From DATJKD01 sp963834855 (GTDB taxonomy: Bacteria; Pseudomonadota; Gammaproteobacteria; Steroidobacterales; Steroidobacteraceae): a DNA stretch of 64,000 nt. The notes beneath the pieces were generated by a model. It was not told where the DNA came from and did no database searches. It was given only the letters and a program-made list of their open reading frames with translations. Positions within the stretch are counted from its first letter, which is position 1, and each line of letters begins with the position of its first letter. The stretch is from contig CAWIDH010000022.1 of the NCBI GenBank assembly GCA_963834855.1, positions 124,001 to 188,000 on the forward strand, in the 5' to 3' direction. Shown here piece after piece: positions 7,001 to 16,456 of the stretch. The position numbers and the translations under genes are program-made.

Positions 7001-9411
7001 ATGTTCCGCGTGCATCGGCTGCGATCGCTCCTGGCACTCCTGCTCGTCGCCGGAGCCCTGTGCCTCCCGCCCGTCGCACTCGCCCAGCCGGCGCCGCAGG
7101 TCTGCGACTGCGATGCGGACGGCGACATCGACAAGGTCGATATCAACCTGATCGCCAATGCACGCGGCCAGGCCGCGAGCGGCCCAACCGATCCACGCGA
7201 TCCCGATCGCGACAACAAGATCACCGCCGCGGACGCGCGCACCTGCACGCAGCGCTGCACGTTCGCGAACTGCGCCTCGCCGACGAATCGCCCGCCGATC
7301 GCCGACGCCGGTCCCGACGCGACGGTGTTCACGGACCAGGAGGTCACGCTCGACGGCAGTGACTCGACGGACCCAGACGGGGACCCCCTGACTTACAGCT
7401 GGACGTTCGTGCGAAAGCCGGCGGGCAGCACGGCTGCGCTGACCGGTGCCACGACGCGTCTCGCCGCGGTTTACGCCCGACGTCGACGGTGAGTACGAGA
7501 TCCAGCTGATCGTCACGGGACGGCCAGGTCAACAGCGCGCCCGACACCGTGGTCATCACCACGGGCAACGCTCCGCCGGTCGCGGACGCGGGCGACGACC
7601 GGACGGCCGTCGTCAACACGCTGGTGACGCTCGACGGCACCGGCTCGAGCGACATCAACGGCGACCCGCTGACCTATTCTTGGTCCTTCGTGCAACGGCC
7701 GCAGGGCAGCAACGCGACGCTGTCGAGCTCGACGGCTGTCATGCCGACCTTCACGCCGGACCTCCCGGGCCTCTATCGCCTGAGGCTCGATCGTCAACGA
7801 CGGCAAGGTCAACAGCCAGCCGGACGAGGTGCGGATCACCACCCAGGCGCAACCCAATGAGCGGCCGGTGGCCGATGCCGGCCCCGACCAGACCGTCGAT
7901 CTGAACGCAACCGTCACCCTCGACGGCAGCGACTCGCACGACCCGGACAACGGCCCGTCGCCGCTCACCTATTCCTGGTCCATAACGACCCGGCCCGCCG
8001 GCAGCACAGCAGTGCTTTCAAGCACGAGCGCGGTCGGCCCGACGTTCAAGGCCGACAAGGCCGGCGAATACGTCATCCAGCTCATCGTCAACGACGGTGC
8101 GGATTCGAGCGCGCCCGACACGGTGCGCATCACCACGCGAAACACGCGGCCGGTCGCGGACGCGGGCGATGACCAGAATCGCAACGTCGGCGATACCGTC
8201 GCTCTCGACGGCACCGGCTCGTTCGACGCCGACGGCGACCCGCTGTCCTACCAGTGGTCGTTCACGAGCCGCCCGACCGGCAGCACGGCGACGATCGCGA
8301 ACCCGGCAGCAGACGACGACGTCGTTCGTCGCCGACCGGCCGGGAATGTACGTCGTGCAGCTGGTCGTCAACGACGGCCAGTTCGACAGCATCCCCGACA
8401 CGGCGACGATCACGATCATCGTGCCGACGGTTCCGTCCCTGTCCGATCAACGATGCCTCGATCACCGAGGGCAACTCGGGCACCAAGGTACTGAGTTTCA
8501 CCGTCACCCTGTCGCCGGCGGCGACCGGCACGGTCACGGTCAACTACGCGACCGCCAACGGGACGGCCACCACGGCCGACGCGGACTACGTGGCCAAGAC
8601 CGCCACGCTGACCTACACGACCGGCCAGACGAGCAAGACGGTCACGGTCACCGTCCGGCGGCGACACGACGTTCGAGCCGGACGAGACCTTCTTCGTCAA
8701 TCTCTCGAACGTCGAGCGCCAACGCGACGATCGCCGACGGCCAGGGTATCGGCACCATCGTCAACGACGACACCGCGGCGCTGCCGACGGTCACGATCGC
8801 GGCGACGGATGCGAATGCCTGCCGGTCCGAAGCAGGGTGATGCGATCGCGCGCAGCGGCGGCAACAACCTGCGCCGATCGCGCTGAGCACCAGCGGCAGT
8901 CGGCCAGCGGCAGCGACTTCACGGTCTCGCGGCACGTCGATACCTGACGGTGTTTCATTCGATCGGTGGTACGGCGAATCCAGCGACCAGCGTGGAATAC
9001 AACGGCCACCCGGGTGGCTCCACGCTGATCCCCGCGGGCTCCTCAAGCGCCACGATCCACCATCACGCCGGTCGATGATGCGGCGGTGGAGAACCCCCGA
9101 GACGGTGACTCTGACGATCACGGCCAATGCGGCCTACGTGGTTGGAACACCACCGCAGAACACGGCGAGCATCACGATCGCCGACAACGACAGCGCCTGT
9201 CCGACGCAACCCTGATAACTCGCCAGGAGGCGTCATTACGCACGTGCAATTCGCTGGCGATGACTTCGAATACTTCTTCTTCGACCCCAATAACTCGGGC
9301 TCCGGAAGCGGCACCATCGGCTTCACCCGGCCGCCGGGCGCGGGGACGCCGCTCACCAGCAACGGCAGTAGTCCATATTCGCAGGCCATGCCGGTCACGG
9401 TGACACCGTAG
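7001..9411 (+). CDS. Secreted dockerin / PKD-repeat / Calx-beta protein (many frame breaks)
   Basis: Signal peptide (MFRVHRLRSLLALLLVAGALCLPPVALAQP), then a dockerin-type pair of calcium loops (DCDADGDIDKVDINLI and DPDRDNKITAADARTC), about four PKD-like domains each with GPD/GDDxxV...LDG(S/T)xSxDxDGDPLTYxWSF and ending IxLIVNDG, then Calx-beta domains (TEGNSGTKVLSFTVTLS, GTIVNDD) and a tail with DDFEYFFFDPNNSGSGSG. The frame changes near 7469, 7519, 7795, 8320, 8446, 8657, 8713 and repeatedly between 8820 and 9210. The early ones are each repaired by removing one base, usually a G. Total intended length about 800 residues. An extracellular adhesive or carbohydrate-associated role is plausible. 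It could also be a genuine pseudogene. Confidence 0.7.
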
Positions 9412-9420
9412 GGCCGGGCA

Positions 9421-9450
9421 GGCGTCGCGGAAGGCTGCTTCCGCGACGCC
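9421..9450. terminator. Strong hairpin between convergent genes
   Basis: Perfect 13-bp stem (9421-9433 with 9438-9450) around a 4-base loop GCTG, stem starting GGCGTCGCGGAAG. It lies ten bases after the stop of the PKD protein gene and before the end of the convergent murB. There is no clear T-run, so it may be a hairpin barrier rather than a classical rho-independent terminator. Confidence 0.55.
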
Positions 9451-9492
9451 GAGCGTCGTCGGCGCTGGTCGATCGCACCGGACGCGGGCGAT

Positions 9493-10609
9493 TCAGAATC
9501 GCGCGCCGACGATACGCGGCTCCGGCACCAGCTCGACGCCGAACCGCGCGCGCACGGACTCGGCGACGCGCCGAGCGAGCGCAAGCAGCTCCGCTCCGGT
9601 CGCACGGCCATGGTTCACGAGCACAAGCGCGTGCCGGCTCGAGATGCCGGCATCGCCCTCACGACGGCCGCGCCATCCGCAAGCCTCGATCATCCAGGCG
9701 GCCGAAACTTTGCGCCGCTCAGGCTGAGTCGGCAGGGTAGGTCGGGAGGCCGGGGTTGGAAGCCACCAGTGCCTCCGCGACAGGCCGCGGCACGATCGGG
9801 TTCTTGAAGAAGCTGCCCGCGTTGCCGATCACCGCCGGATCCGGCAGCTTGCGCCGCCGGATGCGGCGCACGGCTCTAGCGACGTCCGCGGGGCCGGGCT
9901 CTGCAACATGCAGCGCGGCGAGCTCCTCGCGCACGCCGGCGTAGTCGAGCCTGAGCTCGCGCTGGTAGGGCAGGCGCAGCTCGATCGCCGTGACGATCCA
10001 TCGGTCGAGCTCGTGCTTGAAGCGGCTGTCGCGGTAGGTGAACCCGCAGTCGCTGCGTGGCCAGCCGCACCGATGCGCCCGACGTCCGCGATCCCAGGCT
10101 TCGACTGTCTCGACGAACTCGTCGATCTCGGTTCCGTAGGCGCCGATGTTCTGGATCGGCGCGGCGCCGGCGAGCCCGGGTATGAGGGCAAGGTTCTCGA
10201 GACCCGAGAGCCCGCGGGCGAGCGTCCAGTCGACCAGCGCATCCCAGCCGTGCGCCGCGTCCGCGCGCACGAGCGCGGTCCGGCCGTCGTCCGCGACAAC
10301 GCGGACGCCGTTCGCAGCCTGGCGCAGCACGACACCCGGAAAGTCGCCGACGAGCAGCAGGTTGCTGCCCTCGCCGATGCACATCAGCGGCAGACCCGCG
10401 ATCTCAGGCGCCGCGAGCGCTGCCGGCAGCGCATCCGCCTCGTGCACCGTGAGCAACCATGCCGCTGCGGCCTCCACGCCGAAGGTGTTCAATGCGCGCA
10501 TGGGCGCATTCGCCTGCAGCGTGAATACCCTCTGCTCACGCCGCGAGCTTGCCACCGTTCGCTGCGATCCGTCACCATCCTGCGCGCCGTAATCCACGCC
10601 GCGCGACAA
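9493..10609 (-). CDS. murB: UDP-N-acetylenolpyruvoylglucosamine reductase (one frame break)
   Basis: FAD/NADPH enzyme of peptidoglycan precursor synthesis that reduces UDP-GlcNAc-enolpyruvate to UDP-MurNAc. Visible features: MRALNTFGVEA (family N-terminus), FAD-binding GEGSNLLLVGDFPGVVLR, the PGLAGAAPIQNIGAYGTEIDEFV loop region, KLPDPAVIGNAGSFFKNPIV with the catalytic serine in GSFFKNP, and a C-terminal part with WMIEACGWRG...SSRHALVLVNHG. The frame breaks near 9718-9724; removing one T joins PADSA to ERRKVSAAWMIE, and the span length (3n+1) agrees. The true start is uncertain: 10609 gives a long N-terminal extension, while the conserved part starts near 10501-10525. Confidence 0.9.
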
Positions 10610-10868
10610 GACGCGCGCATCGCGAGTGGTGCCTGAACACCCCTCAGGCGTTACATGGACATAATTGGGGCCTTACCCCGCCGAATCGGGGTCCGGATTA
10701 AGTACAGTCGATTGCGACCGTTGTGAGAGTTGAGTCAAGGCGACCCGGTGCGCGTGCGGGGACAATTCCACCGCTCATCCACACGTGCACCGAGGTCCCG
10801 TCATCGTGAGCCCATCGTCCCGCAATGTCGCCCGCATCGCCGCCCTTCCGAGCAGGAACTCAGCCGCC
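10610..10868. other. Spacer between murB and a hydrolase gene
   Basis: About 260 bases between divergent genes. A small hairpin CCCC-N7-GGGG lies near 10676-10692. No convincing promoter boxes or gene were found; in-frame codons before the hydrolase (from 10785) are open but do not look conserved. Confidence 0.35.
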
Positions 10869-11675
10869 GTGACCGTTCACCTTCGCCGGATGTACGTCGA
10901 TTGCCGCTACGGGCAGTTGCACGTGCATACCTCGTTTCCCTCCAGCGGCGGCTTCGACGAGCTGACGCCGCTCGTGTGCCTCGCACCCGCGCCGCTGTCG
11001 GGCCGCCTGTTCAAGTCCTTCCTCGCCGAGATGGGTCGCAACCGCAGCGTGTACGCGCCGGATGCGCCGGGCTGTGGCGAATCCGATGCGCCGGAGGCGG
11101 CGCCCTCGGTGCACGACTACGCGCTCGCGTTTGGCGACATGCTCGATACGTTGCGCCTCCGGCAGGTGGACGTGCTCGGCTACCAGACGGGGTCGCTGAA
11201 CGCGGCCGAGCTCGCCATCTCGCGGCCGGAGCAGGTACGTCGCGTGGTGCTCATCGGTGTCCCGGTCTTCGACCCCCGCGACCGCGAAGGTTTCGCCGTG
11301 CGGCCGTGGCCTGCGCGGCCGCGCGAGGACGGATCGCACCTCGCGGAGGAATGGCAGCGGATTCGTCGCGCGCGCGGGCCCGGCGCTTCGCTCGCGCGGC
11401 TCTCGGCCGACCTCGGCTGCGCGGTGCGGGCGGGCGACGAGGCGACCTGGGGTCCGGCGGCGGCGTCGCATTACGCGGCGGGTGAACGGCTGCCGCTGCT
11501 GCGGCAGCCGGTGCTGGTGCTGCGCCCGCGCGACGACTTCTGGGATATGACCGCGCGGTCCGAGCCGCTCCTGCACGATGCGCGACGCATCGACATGCCG
11601 GAGTGCGACGGAAACCTGTTCGATACGCGGCCCGTTGACCTGGCCCGCGACGTCAGCGCGTTTCTCGATCGCTGA
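10869..11675 (+). CDS. Alpha/beta-hydrolase fold protein lacking the canonical nucleophile
   Basis: About 268 residues. The fold is recognisable from YVDCRYGQLHVHT, VYAPDAPGCGESDAPE (strand/oxyanion region), LRQVDVLGYQTGSLNAAELA and LRQPVLVLRPRDDFWDM. At the nucleophile elbow the usual G-x-S-x-G reads G-Y-Q-T-G, so the catalytic serine is replaced by glutamine. The late histidine region reads MPECDGNLFD without a clear histidine. It is therefore probably not a serine hydrolase, or uses altered chemistry. A GTG at 10869 is preferred (AGGA 11 bases upstream), with the ATG at 10890 nearer the conserved start; an in-frame GTG at 10785 is also open. The 3' end overlaps the convergent MFS gene by 23 bases. 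Confidence 0.75.
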   Translation: MTVHLRRMYVDCRYGQLHVHTSFPSSGGFDELTPLVCLAPAPLSGRLFKSFLAEMGRNRSVYAPDAPGCGESDAPEAAPSVHDYALAFGDMLDTLRLRQVDVLGYQTGSLNAAELAISRPEQVRRVVLIGVPVFDPRDREGFAVRPWPARPREDGSHLAEEWQRIRRARGPGASLARLSADLGCAVRAGDEATWGPAAASHYAAGERLPLLRQPVLVLRPRDDFWDMTARSEPLLHDARRIDMPECDGNLFDTRPVDLARDVSAFLDR

Positions 11676-12861
11676 CGGGCGCCCTGCCGGTCGCAGCCGG
11701 CGCCGCGAACGGCCGGCCGGCTCGCAGCAGCAGGATCAGCGCGAGCGCGGCAATGAGCGGCAGCGTGGCGAGATTGAGCTTCGTCCAGCCGAGCGCGTGC
11801 AGCGCCGGCCCGGCGAGGAGCGAGGCGAGCGCCTGCGCGCCGAACACCGCGAACTCGTTCACCGCCTGCGCGCGGTAGCGCTCGGCGGGCCGGTAGCTCG
11901 CCGTGAGCAGGGTCGTGCCCGCGACGAAGAGCAGGTTCCAGCCCAGGCCCAGCAGCACGAGCCCCCACCAGTAGTGCACGAGCGCGCGGCCCGATCCGTC
12001 GACGACCACGCAAGCCGCCATCAGCACGAGGCCCGCGAGCATGCCCGCCCGTGCGCCGATGCGCCCGATCAGCCGCCCGCTCACGAGCGAGGGCCCGTAC
12101 ATCGCGAGCACGTGGCTCTGGATCACCCACGCCGTGCGCATGTCGGAGTGCTGGTCATGGACGTGCATGCTGATCGGCGTGGCGGTCATGATGAAGCTCA
12201 TGACCGAGAAGGCGACCACCGAGGCGGCGACGGCGACGAGAAAGTCGGGCTGCGCCGCCACGACGCGCAGGGGACGCGCCTCGCCGCCGGTTGCGGATGA
12301 CTGCACGGGGGCCGGCCGGTAGCGGGTCAGCACGGCGGCGCAGGCGACGCAGAGCGCCGCAACGACCAGGAACGACCCGGCGTACTCGTGGCGAGGCAGC
12401 AGGTTCTTGCACGCGAGCGCGAGCTGCGGTCCGATGACCGCCGCGGCCAGCGTGCCGATCATGAACGTGGAGATCGCCTGGCTCGCGCGCTCGGCCGGGA
12501 CGCTCTCGGCGGCGGCGAAGCGCTGCTGCTGCTGGAACGCGAGATTGACGCCGAGCGCGAGCGACGCGGCGCACAGCAGTGCGAAGCTTCCGATCACGAT
12601 CGCCCAGGCGACGGTGAGCGCGGCCGTCGCGGCGAGCGTGGCGCTGGCGATGAAGGCGCGGCGACGCCCGTAGCGCTGCATCGCGAGCGCGGCCGGGACC
12701 GTCGCGAGCGCGAGGCCGACGATGAGCAGCGACAGCGGCAGTGTCGCGAGCTGCGGTGAGGGCGCGAGCTCGCTGCCGAGGATCCCGCCGAGCAGGAACA
12801 TCGTCATCATGCCGGCCGCCGAGAACGCCTGCGCGACCGCGAGCAGCCAGACCGTGCGCAT
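11653..12861 (-). CDS. MFS transporter
   Basis: 402-residue major facilitator superfamily protein of the inner membrane with twelve predicted hydrophobic segments. The loop after helix 2 reads MQRYGRRRAFIA, a form of the MFS signature GRR motif, and the central loop contains many prolines and arginines. Substrate unknown. It is the last gene of a minus-strand set: a Tat-exported aminotransferase-fold protein (13333-14649), a small membrane protein (12866-13297, four bases upstream), then this gene. The three are probably co-transcribed, so the transporter may serve the same unknown pathway. Confidence 0.85.
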   Translation of the reverse strand: MRTVWLLAVAQAFSAAGMMTMFLLGGILGSELAPSPQLATLPLSLLIVGLALATVPAALAMQRYGRRRAFIASATLAATAALTVAWAIVIGSFALLCAASLALGVNLAFQQQQRFAAAESVPAERASQAISTFMIGTLAAAVIGPQLALACKNLLPRHEYAGSFLVVAALCVACAAVLTRYRPAPVQSSATGGEARPLRVVAAQPDFLVAVAASVVAFSVMSFIMTATPISMHVHDQHSDMRTAWVIQSHVLAMYGPSLVSGRLIGRIGARAGMLAGLVLMAACVVVDGSGRALVHYWWGLVLLGLGWNLLFVAGTTLLTASYRPAERYRAQAVNEFAVFGAQALASLLAGPALHALGWTKLNLATLPLIAALALILLLRAGRPFAAPAATGRAPVSDRETR

Positions 12862-12865
12862 GGGG

Positions 12866-13297
12866 TCAGACGACGCGCTGCCAGGTGTAGGCGCAGAAGA
12901 GCCCGACGGCCAGGCAGCTCACCAGCCATTCCGCGGCACCCGCGAGCGCGAGCCGGGGAGGCAGCCGCAGCCGCAGCCGCAGCGAGAGCAGCGCCGGCAG
13001 GGCCACTCCGCTGAAGCAGAGCAGGCCGAATGAGAGGCCGACGACGTACCAGGGCATGTGGACGAGGGCGATCAGGCTCCAGCTCGCCCAGAACAGCAGC
13101 CCCTGCACCGCGCCCGCAGCGGTGTGACCCGCGGCGCCGGCGAAGAGCGCCTGCACGCTCTCGCCGTCCGCGGCGAGCGGCGCGGGCAAGCCGAGATTCC
13201 TGAGGAGAGCCGCCGAAACGACGCCGTTCCACAGCACGCCGACCAGACCCCCGCAGGCGCCGGCAAACATGCTCATCACGAGTTCGATGCGCGTCAC
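12866..13297 (-). CDS. Small integral membrane protein of unknown function
   Basis: 143 residues with about four hydrophobic segments (ELVMSMFAGACGGLVGVLWN, AVQGLLFWASWSLIALVHM, VVGLSFGLLCFSGVALPAL, WLVSCLAVGLFCAYTW). No enzyme motif seen and I do not recognise the family. It lies between the aminotransferase-fold gene and the MFS gene with tight spacing (35 and 4 bases), which suggests a shared operon. Confidence 0.7.
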   Translation of the reverse strand: MTRIELVMSMFAGACGGLVGVLWNGVVSAALLRNLGLPAPLAADGESVQALFAGAAGHTAAGAVQGLLFWASWSLIALVHMPWYVVGLSFGLLCFSGVALPALLSLRLRLRLPPRLALAGAAEWLVSCLAVGLFCAYTWQRVV

Positions 13298-13332
13298 TCG
13301 GCCGGTCCGTGGGCAGGGCGAGCCTGCGCGGC

Positions 13333-14649
13333 TCAGAGCCGTCGCTGCAGGGCGAGCGCCAGGCGATCGACGTCGGCGTGATCGCAGTAGGCATGCAGGC
13401 TTACGCGCAGCGCGTCGAAGATGCCGCCGTGCCTGACATGGTGCAGGACCACGCCGTCTTCGGCCGCGATTGCGCCGGCGAGTGCCGCGTGATCACGGTG
13501 CGGTACCGCGAAGCTCAGGATGCCGGCCGACAGCGACGGGTGCGTCGGCGTGAGGATTCTCACCCCCGGGAGCCCGGTGAGCCGCAGCCGCAGGTAGCTC
13601 ATGAGCTCGTGCATGCGCGCGACGATGCGTGCGCGGTTCACCGCCTGCTGGAACTCGACCGCGATCCCGACACCGTCGAGCTCCGGGCCGCGCATCCGCC
13701 CTCCCTGGCCATACTTCGCCTGTGTCTCCGGCCAGGCGTCGAAGGGCCGCTCCGGCGCCGGCGGCATCGCACCGAATCGATCCGAGGCCTCCCAGCCGGT
13801 GGCCCGCTCGACGCCGAGCGGCCACAGCCGCGGGCGCGCCTCGCGACGCACGTAGAGCGCGCCCGTGCCGGCGCCGGCGTTGAGCCACTTGTGGAACGAA
13901 GCGACGTAGGCGTCGCAATTGAGCTCGGCGATGCGCACGTCGACCTGGCCCGGCGCCTGCGCGCCGTCGACGACGCTGAACGCGCCCTTTGCGCGCGCGA
14001 GCGCGGCGAGCTCGCGCGCCGGCATGACCGTGCCGTCCGTGTACTGCACGTGCGAGAAGAGGAGCACTTTCGTGCGGGGGCTCATCGCGGCCGCGAATCG
14101 GGTGACGATGGCCTCCGGGGACTCCGGCACGCCCTCCTGCGGCAGCTGCGTGACCGTGAAGCCGCGCCGCTTCGCCTCCAGCAGCCAGGGATAGACCGCC
14201 GCGGGATGATCGTGCGTCGTGGTCAGGATCTCGTCGCCCGGTTGCAGGTCGAGACCGCGCGCGACGATCGTGAGGCCCTCCTGCGCGCCGCCGGTGAAGG
14301 CGAGGTCCTCGAGCGCGGCGCCGAGAAAGGCGGCGACCGCGGCGAGCCGCTGGCGCATCGCGTCGAAGCCCAGGGCCGAGTCCTGGTAACGCTGGAAGTC
14401 GAGGCTCTGCCGCTCGCGGCTGCGATACTCCTGGGCCATCACCGCGCGCAGCGTCGGTCCGAAGTGCGCCGTGTCGAGCCACGCGATCCCGTTGTCGAGC
14501 ACGAGCTGCGCGCGCATCCACTGCCAGAGCTCGCTGGAAACGTAGGGCACGTTCGCGGGCGAGAAGCTCGCCGCGGCGGAGACCACGGGTGCGAGTGAAC
14601 TGGCGCCGAGCGCGCCGAGGAAGAACCTGCGCGAGTGGTGATGCGTCAT
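13333..14649 (-). CDS. Tat-exported class V aminotransferase-fold protein
   Basis: PLP-dependent fold type I, class V (cysteine desulfurase/isopenicillin epimerase-like). The N-terminus SRRFFLGALGASSLAPVVSA is a twin-arginine signal, so the protein is folded with cofactor in the cytoplasm and exported. The domain includes LDTAHFGPTLRAVM, TGGAQEGLTIVARGL, THDHPAAVYPWL, LFSHVQYTDGTVMP, the PLP-binding VVDGAQAPGQVDV, and the Schiff-base lysine in ASFHKWLNAGAGTGAL. 438 residues from the ATG at 14649, which starts the Tat signal; longer in-frame starts exist but look non-coding. First gene of a three-gene minus-strand operon. A periplasmic aminotransferase, lyase or epimerase is possible; substrate not predictable. 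Confidence 0.85.
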   Translation of the reverse strand: MTHHHSRRFFLGALGASSLAPVVSAAASFSPANVPYVSSELWQWMRAQLVLDNGIAWLDTAHFGPTLRAVMAQEYRSRERQSLDFQRYQDSALGFDAMRQRLAAVAAFLGAALEDLAFTGGAQEGLTIVARGLDLQPGDEILTTTHDHPAAVYPWLLEAKRRGFTVTQLPQEGVPESPEAIVTRFAAAMSPRTKVLLFSHVQYTDGTVMPARELAALARAKGAFSVVDGAQAPGQVDVRIAELNCDAYVASFHKWLNAGAGTGALYVRREARPRLWPLGVERATGWEASDRFGAMPPAPERPFDAWPETQAKYGQGGRMRGPELDGVGIAVEFQQAVNRARIVARMHELMSYLRLRLTGLPGVRILTPTHPSLSAGILSFAVPHRDHAALAGAIAAEDGVVLHHVRHGGIFDALRVSLHAYCDHADVDRLALALQRRL

Positions 14650-14813
14650 GTCTCGAGGATTCCGGCCGGTCGGACCGCCGCCAGGCGACGGGCGGGCGAA
14701 GTATGCCGGCTCGACGAGCACGAATGGAAGCGACTACGCGCCGGTTCATGGCCCCGTTCGCAGAAATCGCGCACTTTCCTGCTAACGTAGCCGCCGGTTC
14801 AACGGTGCATCGC

Positions 14814-16331
14814 ATGCAGGAAAGCTACGTCGAACGGATCCTCAAGGCGCGCGTCTACGACGTCGCCATCGAAACGCCGCTCGAGGAGGCGCCGCGCCTC
14901 TCGCGGCGGCTCGGCAACCGCGTGCTGTTCAAGCGCGAGGACCTGCAGCCCGTGTTCTCGTTCAAGCTGCGCGGCGCCTACAACCGCATCGCGCACCTTT
15001 CCGAGACGGTCGCCGCGCGCGGCGTCATCTGCGCCTCGGCGGGCAACCACGCGCAGGGCGTGGCGCTCGCGGCGCGCCGGCGCGGCGTACCCGCGGTCAT
15101 CGTGATGCCGCGGACCACGCCCGACATCAAGGTCCAGGCCGTGATCGACCTCGGCGCCGAGGTCGTGATGCATGGCGATGACTTCGATGCGGCCTACGAT
15201 CACGCCACCGAGCTCGAGCGCCGCCGCACGCTCACCTTCATCCATCCCTTCGACGATCCGGACGTGATCGCAGGTCAAGGCACGATCGGCGTCGAGATCC
15301 TGAGGCAGCATTCCGGGCCGATCGACGCCCTGTTCGTGCCGATCGGCGGCGGCGGGCTGATCGCAGGCATCGCCGCGTACGTCAAGACGCTCTACCCGCA
15401 GATCCGGGTGATCGGCGTCGAGCCGGAGGATGCCGCGAGCATGCACCGCTCGCTCGCGCAGGGACAGCGGGTCACGCTCGAGCGGGTGGGCATCTTCGCC
15501 GACGGTGTCGCGGTGCGGCGCCCGGGAGAGGAGACGCTGCGGCTCGCACGGCGCTACGTCGACGAGATCCTGCTCGTCGACACGGACGAGATCTGCGCTG
15601 CGATCCAGGACATCTTCGAGGACAACCGCACCATCGCCGAGCCCGCCGGGGCGCTGGCGGTCGCCGGCGTCAAGCGCTACGTCGCCCGCGAGGCGTGCAC
15701 GGGCGAGACCCTGATCGCGGTCAACAGCGGCGCCAACATGAACTTCGACCGGCTGCGTCACGTCGCCGAGCGCGCCGACCTGGGCGCCGGCCGCGAGGCG
15801 CTGTTCGCGGTCGAGATCCCCGAGCAGCCCGGGAGCTTTCTGCGTTTCTGCCAGGTCATCGGGCAGCGCAGCGTCACCGAGTTCAATTACCGTTATTCGG
15901 ACGCGACCACGGCGCGGATCTTCGTCGGGCTCGCCCTGGTCGACGGACGCCGCGAGAGGGAGCAGTTGCTGCGCATGATCGCCGAGGCCGGTTACCGCGT
16001 CGTCGACATGAGCGAGGACGAGATGGCGAAGCTGCACGTGCGCTACATGGTCGGCGGCCACGCGGGCTCGCTCGAGCACGAGCGGCTGTTCCGGTTCGAG
16101 TTCCCGGAGCGGCCGGGCGCGCTGCTGCGATTCCTCGAGGCGATCGGCTCGCGCTGGAACATCAGCCTGTTCCACTACCGCAACCACGGCTCGGACCACG
16201 GCCGCGTGCTGGCCGGCGTGCAGGTCGCGCCCGCCGGGGCCGAGGAATTCGCATTGCACCTGCGCGAGCTGCACTACCCCTATGTCGAGGAGACGTCGAA
16301 CCCCGCCTACCGGATGTTCCTCGGCTGCTGA
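14814..16331 (+). CDS. ilvA: Threonine ammonia-lyase, biosynthetic
   Basis: PLP enzyme converting L-threonine to 2-oxobutyrate and ammonia, the committed step to isoleucine. PLP lysine is Lys51 in FSFKLRGAYN. The phosphate loop is VPIGGGGLIAGIAAY, and SAGNHAQGVALAA is also present. Two C-terminal ACT-like regulatory domains follow (about residues 320-400, EIPEQPGSFLRFCQVIG; and 415-500, EFPERPGALLRFLEAIG), the arrangement that binds isoleucine and valine in IlvA. 505 residues, typical for the two-ACT biosynthetic type. ATG at 14814 is preferred; a GTG nine bases upstream is possible. It stands alone but in the same region as ilvN and the ilvB-like gene. Confidence 0.95.
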   Translation: MQESYVERILKARVYDVAIETPLEEAPRLSRRLGNRVLFKREDLQPVFSFKLRGAYNRIAHLSETVAARGVICASAGNHAQGVALAARRRGVPAVIVMPRTTPDIKVQAVIDLGAEVVMHGDDFDAAYDHATELERRRTLTFIHPFDDPDVIAGQGTIGVEILRQHSGPIDALFVPIGGGGLIAGIAAYVKTLYPQIRVIGVEPEDAASMHRSLAQGQRVTLERVGIFADGVAVRRPGEETLRLARRYVDEILLVDTDEICAAIQDIFEDNRTIAEPAGALAVAGVKRYVAREACTGETLIAVNSGANMNFDRLRHVAERADLGAGREALFAVEIPEQPGSFLRFCQVIGQRSVTEFNYRYSDATTARIFVGLALVDGRREREQLLRMIAEAGYRVVDMSEDEMAKLHVRYMVGGHAGSLEHERLFRFEFPERPGALLRFLEAIGSRWNISLFHYRNHGSDHGRVLAGVQVAPAGAEEFALHLRELHYPYVEETSNPAYRMFLGC

Positions 16332-16456
16332 GTCGCGCGGGTTTGCGGGCCCGGGACGGCGGTAGCATGATGCGCGGCGATCGCACCCGGGGACCACCCT
16401 GCGTGCGGGTGCGGCGTCGACAACACGCGCGGCGATCGCTGCGCATCGGGGGACAA

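Noticed and set aside
14799..16397. Minus-strand open frame of about 530 codons opposite ilvA
   Set aside because: Antisense shadow; ilvA on the plus strand has all family motifs.
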